18,455 bases of DNA from JBDHTS01 sp044220535 (GTDB taxonomy: Bacteria; Pseudomonadota; Alphaproteobacteria; Micavibrionales; Micavibrionaceae), in contig JBGAQU010000064.1 in assembly GCA_044220535.1 (NCBI GenBank), forward strand, positions 1 through 18,455. The letters run 5' to 3'. Positions 14,833 to 18,455 of the stretch are shown here, piece after piece (the stretch's first letter is position 1; each line of letters begins with the position of its first letter). Below the pieces are notes generated by a model. It saw only the letters and a list, made by a program, of their open reading frames with translations. It had not been told where the DNA came from and did not search any database. The translations under genes and the position numbers were made by a program.

Positions 14833-15756
14833 TTAACCTTTAAAAATATTTTCGCGGTGAAACTTCATATACCGATCATGTGGCCGATATATAATATCGG
14901 ATGGCAATATCAATTTTCCATCCGGATTTAAAAGACGCATCGCCGGTTCGGGAATTTTCCCGTCCGCTTTGAGGATGGTGTAGTTTTCATCGATGGAAAC
15001 CAATCCCCTATCGAACATCCAATGAATCGTGCTGCAAAGTGCTATGCCGTTACGAATTGAATCCGGTCCGTCTTTTTCCACCGGCATAATGTGCGCAGCC
15101 TGAGCTTCTGTCCGTCCGCCGCCGTTTACGATTTTCAAGCCCGTCATGGCACACGTTTGTTGATAAGCATCTTTCACAAGCTTTGAAAAAGCGGCGTCTC
15201 GGAACGGCCGTTTGACAACTCGCTCAATAATGGGTCGCTTGAATTCTTCTTGCCCGTTGTCAGCAAATTCCAAAATCTTGCTTTCCCGCACAGAGACCTT
15301 CCGTTGCAGCGCTTCTGCTTGCAATATCGGCGCAAACCCTACCTGCAAGATCAATTCATATTCATGCTCGGGGATAATGCGAACGGCATGACCGAACGCT
15401 CCCTTGTTGGTAGCTCCATCGGGTCGTGTCAGTGCGCTTTCGTAATAATGATCGCCATCCTTAAAAGGGACAGCATAATCAAATTCTAGATAAGTCGATG
15501 TATCGATTTGAGCATAATAATGATCGGCCTTTGAAGGATCAGATATTATGCCTGTTACCCGAGCTGTAGAGAAATAAACTTTCCTTCCTCCGGCATCATT
15601 CGGATCCTCGCCTCTTCGACGAGGTTCGTAATAAATAATCCAATCGCCCAAAGTCTGCTCTACCCGTCGAAGATAAGTAGCCGGAAAGTGATAACGTACT
15701 TCCGGAAGGTCGTCATAGACTGGGTTTATTTTCGTTACAAATACAGCTTTGGCCAT
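14833..15756 (-). CDS. HNH endonuclease with PUA/EVE-like N-terminal domain
   Basis: A 307-aa protein. The N-terminal half (residues about 1-145), with YHFPATYLRRVEQTLGDWII, YYEPRR, a YFSTARV strand, and FDYAVPFKDGDHYYESAL, has the look of a PUA/EVE-type fold that can read modified bases. The C-terminal half (about 195-280) is an HNH_2-type nuclease: CAMTGL (202-207), EAQAAHIMP with H222, RNGIAL with N236, and H245 in TIHWMFDRGLVS. All expected catalytic positions are present. It probably cuts DNA in a base- or modification-dependent manner as a restriction enzyme; specificity cannot be read. It is divergent from vsr, 76 bases apart. No clear ribosome site is visible. Confidence 0.82.
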   Translation of the reverse strand: MAKAVFVTKINPVYDDLPEVRYHFPATYLRRVEQTLGDWIIYYEPRRRGEDPNDAGGRKVYFSTARVTGIISDPSKADHYYAQIDTSTYLEFDYAVPFKDGDHYYESALTRPDGATNKGAFGHAVRIIPEHEYELILQVGFAPILQAEALQRKVSVRESKILEFADNGQEEFKRPIIERVVKRPFRDAAFSKLVKDAYQQTCAMTGLKIVNGGGRTEAQAAHIMPVEKDGPDSIRNGIALCSTIHWMFDRGLVSIDENYTILKADGKIPEPAMRLLNPDGKLILPSDIIYRPHDRYMKFHRENIFKG

Positions 15757-15832
15757 AATACAGATCGCGTTGTTTTCAAAGCAGTTGTTAGTCTATAAGG
15801 ATTGAACATCCCATGAAATTAAAACAGAGCTC
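15757..15832. promoter_or_regulatory. Divergent promoter gap between HNH and vsr
   Basis: Seventy-six bases separate the divergent nuclease genes. A TTGTTT (from about 15769) and TATAAG eighteen bases later could drive vsr; this is a weak match and tentative. Confidence 0.3.
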
Positions 15833-16243
15833 ATGGCGGACATTTTTTCCAAAGAGAAACGCAGCAACATTATGAGTCGTATTCAAGGAAAGAATACGAA
15901 GCCGGAAATGATTGTCAGATCTTTGCTGCATACCATGGGATATCGTTTTCGTAAAAATTATAAAAAACTTCCTGGTACGCCTGATATCTGTTTGCCAAAG
16001 TTTAAGACCGTAATTTTTGTACATGGTTGCTTCTGGCATCGCCATGAAAATTGTTCCCGAACTACAATGCCCAAAAGCAACTATCTGTTTTGGCAAAAGA
16101 AGTTTGCCGATACTCAAAGCAGAGACGAAAAAGTAGAGAGCAAATTAAAAGATCTTGGTTGGAAGGTCGTGACGATCTGGCAATGCGAAACTACGGATAA
16201 AGACAGATTGAAAAGAATTCTCTCCCAAGTCCTTATACGTTAA
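15833..16243 (+). CDS. vsr: Very short patch repair (Vsr) endonuclease
   Basis: A 136-aa protein of standard Vsr length. It starts with MADIFSKEKRSNIMSRIQGK and the N-T-K-P-E segment, then GTPDI with catalytic D51, and VHGCFWHRHENC with H64 and H69. C66, H71, C74 and C118 fit the structural zinc site. Known Vsr nicks DNA 5' of the T in T:G mismatches left by deamination of 5-methylcytosine. It normally accompanies a cytosine methylase, none of which is in view, though a methylase could lie beyond the window. Vsr-like nucleases also occur as parts of defence clusters with helicases. Divergent from the HNH gene and followed by the UvrD-like gene on the same strand, but 270 bases away. Confidence 0.92.
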   Translation: MADIFSKEKRSNIMSRIQGKNTKPEMIVRSLLHTMGYRFRKNYKKLPGTPDICLPKFKTVIFVHGCFWHRHENCSRTTMPKSNYLFWQKKFADTQSRDEKVESKLKDLGWKVVTIWQCETTDKDRLKRILSQVLIR

Positions 16244-16445
16244 TTAATATCAGCAATCATTAATATACATAACTATAAAAAAATTCCTTGCGCTTCCAAC
16301 CCTTGGTGTAGATTGTTTAGCCGGGTTAGGGGATTTTTTTGATGGTTGCCGCTATCGTAGAAACTGAAATCTTGGAAAAAGAGCCCGTTCTCGAGCTCTT
16401 GTAGCATTATGCATCGGTATGAAAACTATCAAAAAAAAATAAGTT
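16244..16445. other. AT-rich gap after vsr, no gene seen
   Basis: No coding frame is apparent. A small hairpin AAGAGC/GCTCTT (16379-16384 with 16395-16400) might end vsr transcription but lacks a T-run. Confidence 0.35.
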
Positions 16446-16474
16446 TTGAAGATATGTATTTCTTTGGATATACT
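16446..16474 (+). promoter_or_regulatory. Promoter of UvrD-like gene
   Basis: TTGAAG (16446-16451) and TATACT (16469-16474) are separated by exactly 17 bases and lie 43 bases before the ATG at 16518. This is a good sigma70-type match. The promoter seems intact although the gene is broken. Confidence 0.55.
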
Positions 16475-16517
16475 ATGAATCTTTGGTAAAGTACAACGTG
16501 CAGAAATTGGTGAAAGT

Positions 16518-18455
16518 ATGAGTTTTGTGCCGAAAGGCATTGAAAGATATAAACTCCAAAGGCAAGAAAGGCTGATCGGTTATCTGTGCGACATTGCTAC
16601 ACGATGGGTTCCACGATCAAGAAAATTGCAATTCTTGAATTCCATTAAAGAAGAATGGGGCTTACGAATATTCTATCTGGGCGGCAATTTTAAATGGGAT
16701 GCCGATCAAGCAGTGGTTCATAAAATCACCAAGATCGCATGATTGTTTACGCTGGCCCCGGCATGGGGAAAACGGCTGTCGCTTGTGCAAGGGTGTCCGA
16801 GCTTATCGATCAAAATGTTGAAGCCGGCAATATATGGATGCTCTCCTTTACGCGGACAGCCGTTAAAAATAAAAGGCAAATTTCGTAGCTTGCAGGGTAA
16901 AAATTTATCTGCATTAGATATCAAAGATTCACCAACAAATTGATTCAAACGTAGCGGATACGATACGGATTGACGGAAAGCGAAATCCAAAATCTTTTCG
17001 GCAGCTACGAAAGAAATATCGAAGATGTCGCAGAAACTTTTTCAATGAAAAAAGATGAGCTGTATGAATATTTTGACAGCCTGAAACATGGGTCGTATCG
17101 ATGAAGCGCAGAATGTTACAGGCGCGCGTGCCGAATTGATTATTAAGGTTCTCAAGCTTTAAATCCCGCGCAGCTTTGCTATTTTGTTCGTCCAGCATAA
17201 AAACGATTTGCAGGTTTAGATGATCAAGACGGAAATCAGCCGGACGAAAAACCAATTTTCTGGAACTCGTCAAAAGAGTTTGCCGCCACGCTGAAAGAAA
17301 AGAACTAAAAACCATACACAACGAGGCCAACAATCCCAAACTGGTACGTCGCCCATAGAAGACTTGCGTCTTGATATCTATGTAAATGACAATGTTGATG
17401 AAATGCTACTCACAAGAGAAGAATTTATCAGAGCTCATTCCGATAAAGAGGTCAGAATTTAACAGAGATTTCCAATCGAAACGATACGCTGGTTCTTTTC
17501 GTCGTCGTTCGAAGTCCTAAAACTTCTTGCTACGCCGCAACCTGGCGTCACACAGGAATACGTATGTCGGGACATCCTATCGGCATTTTTTTCTGGATCG
17601 GACATATTTTCTTTGATTAGCCGAAGAAGATGATAACCAAAGATACCCACAATTCATCAAACGTTGCAGAAAAGCACTGTTTGATGACTCAACTCGATTG
17701 ATTATGATGAATGGTGGTCGCTCCTTTTGAGCGTTGCCGAGAAATATGTATACGATGTATGATTTCGAGTTGTTTGTTCTAGAACTCCTGCACCCATCCA
17801 ACTTTGTTATTCAGAACTCGGTATTAGAGGCCCCATTTTAGGAACCATACATGCATCAAAAGGCAGAGAAGCAGAAAATGTAATTCTCCGTCTTCCCTTT
17901 AAATCAAATACGACAAAGGGATTTAATTATGAAGAGGAATCGAGAGTCTTATATGTAGGTGCAACAAGAGCTAAAAGCGAATTATCTGTAGGAAAAGGAT
18001 TCACAAACCAAAGCTTTGCCAAATCAACCGACAGCGGCAGAACATTCAAAGGGATCAGAAAAGAAGACGGATATCATCTGGCTACCGTAGAGATAGGTTT
18101 GAACGACGAATTAAATGAATACTCCTTTGTCACAAGAAAAAGGGCAATTAAAGATGTACAAGAATCTCAGAGAAGGCTATCTGAGCTTTTAACAAGTGTG
18201 CCTTGTCCTCTGCAGGCATCCTGCGAAAAGCAAGGTGATGAATATATTTATAGCATTTGGACAAATTTCGCCGGAAAAGACGTAGATAAAATCCTTGGGG
18301 AATTCGATCAATCTTTAAATGGTGATTTATTTCGTATTGCACGCTCACAAGGAAAATTCCTAACACCGAAAAAAATTCCGCCATTCTTCATGCTTGGCGT
18401 GCGTACGGTATGCAAATCTGAAAATGATCCCGGTTTGCGCAACATTCATAGCCCT
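16518..18455 (+). pseudogene. UvrD-like SF1 helicase, many frame breaks, runs off window
   Basis: Reassembling the frames gives a superfamily 1 helicase-like protein. The N-terminal part is MSFVPKGIERYKLQRQERL. Walker A is VYAGPGMGKTAVACARV (about 16742), then a WMLSFTRTAV motif Ia. Walker B is VIDEAQN (about 17094-17115), then KPIFWNSSKEFAATLKEK and LKTIHNEANNPKL near motif IV. Motif V is TIHASKGREAENVIL (from 17844) and motif VI is EEESRVLYVGATRAKSEL (near 17940-17980). Frame changes are needed near 16725, 16865, 16945, 17094, 17155, 17302, 17353, 17500 and several times up to 17838; an in-frame stop lies near 17198. The last stretch, 17838-18455, is one open frame to the window edge. GGTGA four bases before ATG 16518 supports the start. 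Such helicases serve repair or nuclease-linked defence. Confidence 0.75.

Noticed and set aside
16379..16400. Hairpin AAGAGC/GCTCTT as a terminator of vsr
   Set aside because: The stem is only six bases with no T-run, about 140 bases after the stop; kept only as a remark.

Overview
The window looks like a mosaic accessory region of an alphaproteobacterial chromosome. The elongator tRNA-Met is of the type I remember from rhizobia and relatives, with its CCA encoded. Intact genes are of moderate GC, and several proteins resemble families I associate with Alphaproteobacteria. I cannot name a genus.

Left edge (1-1018): debris. A truncated + strand orphan gene meets a truncated ParB-type gene (- strand) head-on near base 290. 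An isolated C-terminal scrap of a copper-type P-ATPase lies at about 829-935. Then come an intact 738-aa SF2 helicase with three C-terminal HTH-like repeats (1019-3235) and a conserved-looking orphan protein (3458-4027).

Centre (about 4040-13640): a roughly 9-kb cargo block lies between related non-coding repeats. An 82-bp imperfect palindrome and a tRNA-tail-like sequence each occur on both sides. The block holds a frameshifted saccharopine dehydrogenase-like/DUF4166 gene translationally overlapped with a DCC (DUF393) protein. It also holds a - strand pair (membrane-anchored alpha/beta hydrolase with one frameshift, then an FAD monooxygenase) and a divergent + pair (signal-bearing methyltransferase, then exported FAD oxidase). 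A small lipocalin-size orphan and a Doc/AbrB toxin-antitoxin operon with its own promoter and palindromic operator close the block. The six enzymes look like a small tailoring pathway of unknown product, acting partly in the envelope.

Right part (13878-18455): tRNA-Met is followed by AT-richer, decayed defence DNA. It holds an HsdS fragment wedged between unrecognised coding scraps, an intact HNH endonuclease with a PUA/EVE-like N-terminus, and an intact Vsr endonuclease with no Dcm methylase in view. Last is a UvrD-like SF1 helicase gene broken by at least eight frame changes, whose final 620 bases are open and run off the window. The frame breaks in three genes could be real decay or sequence error, and this should be settled before calling them pseudogenes.
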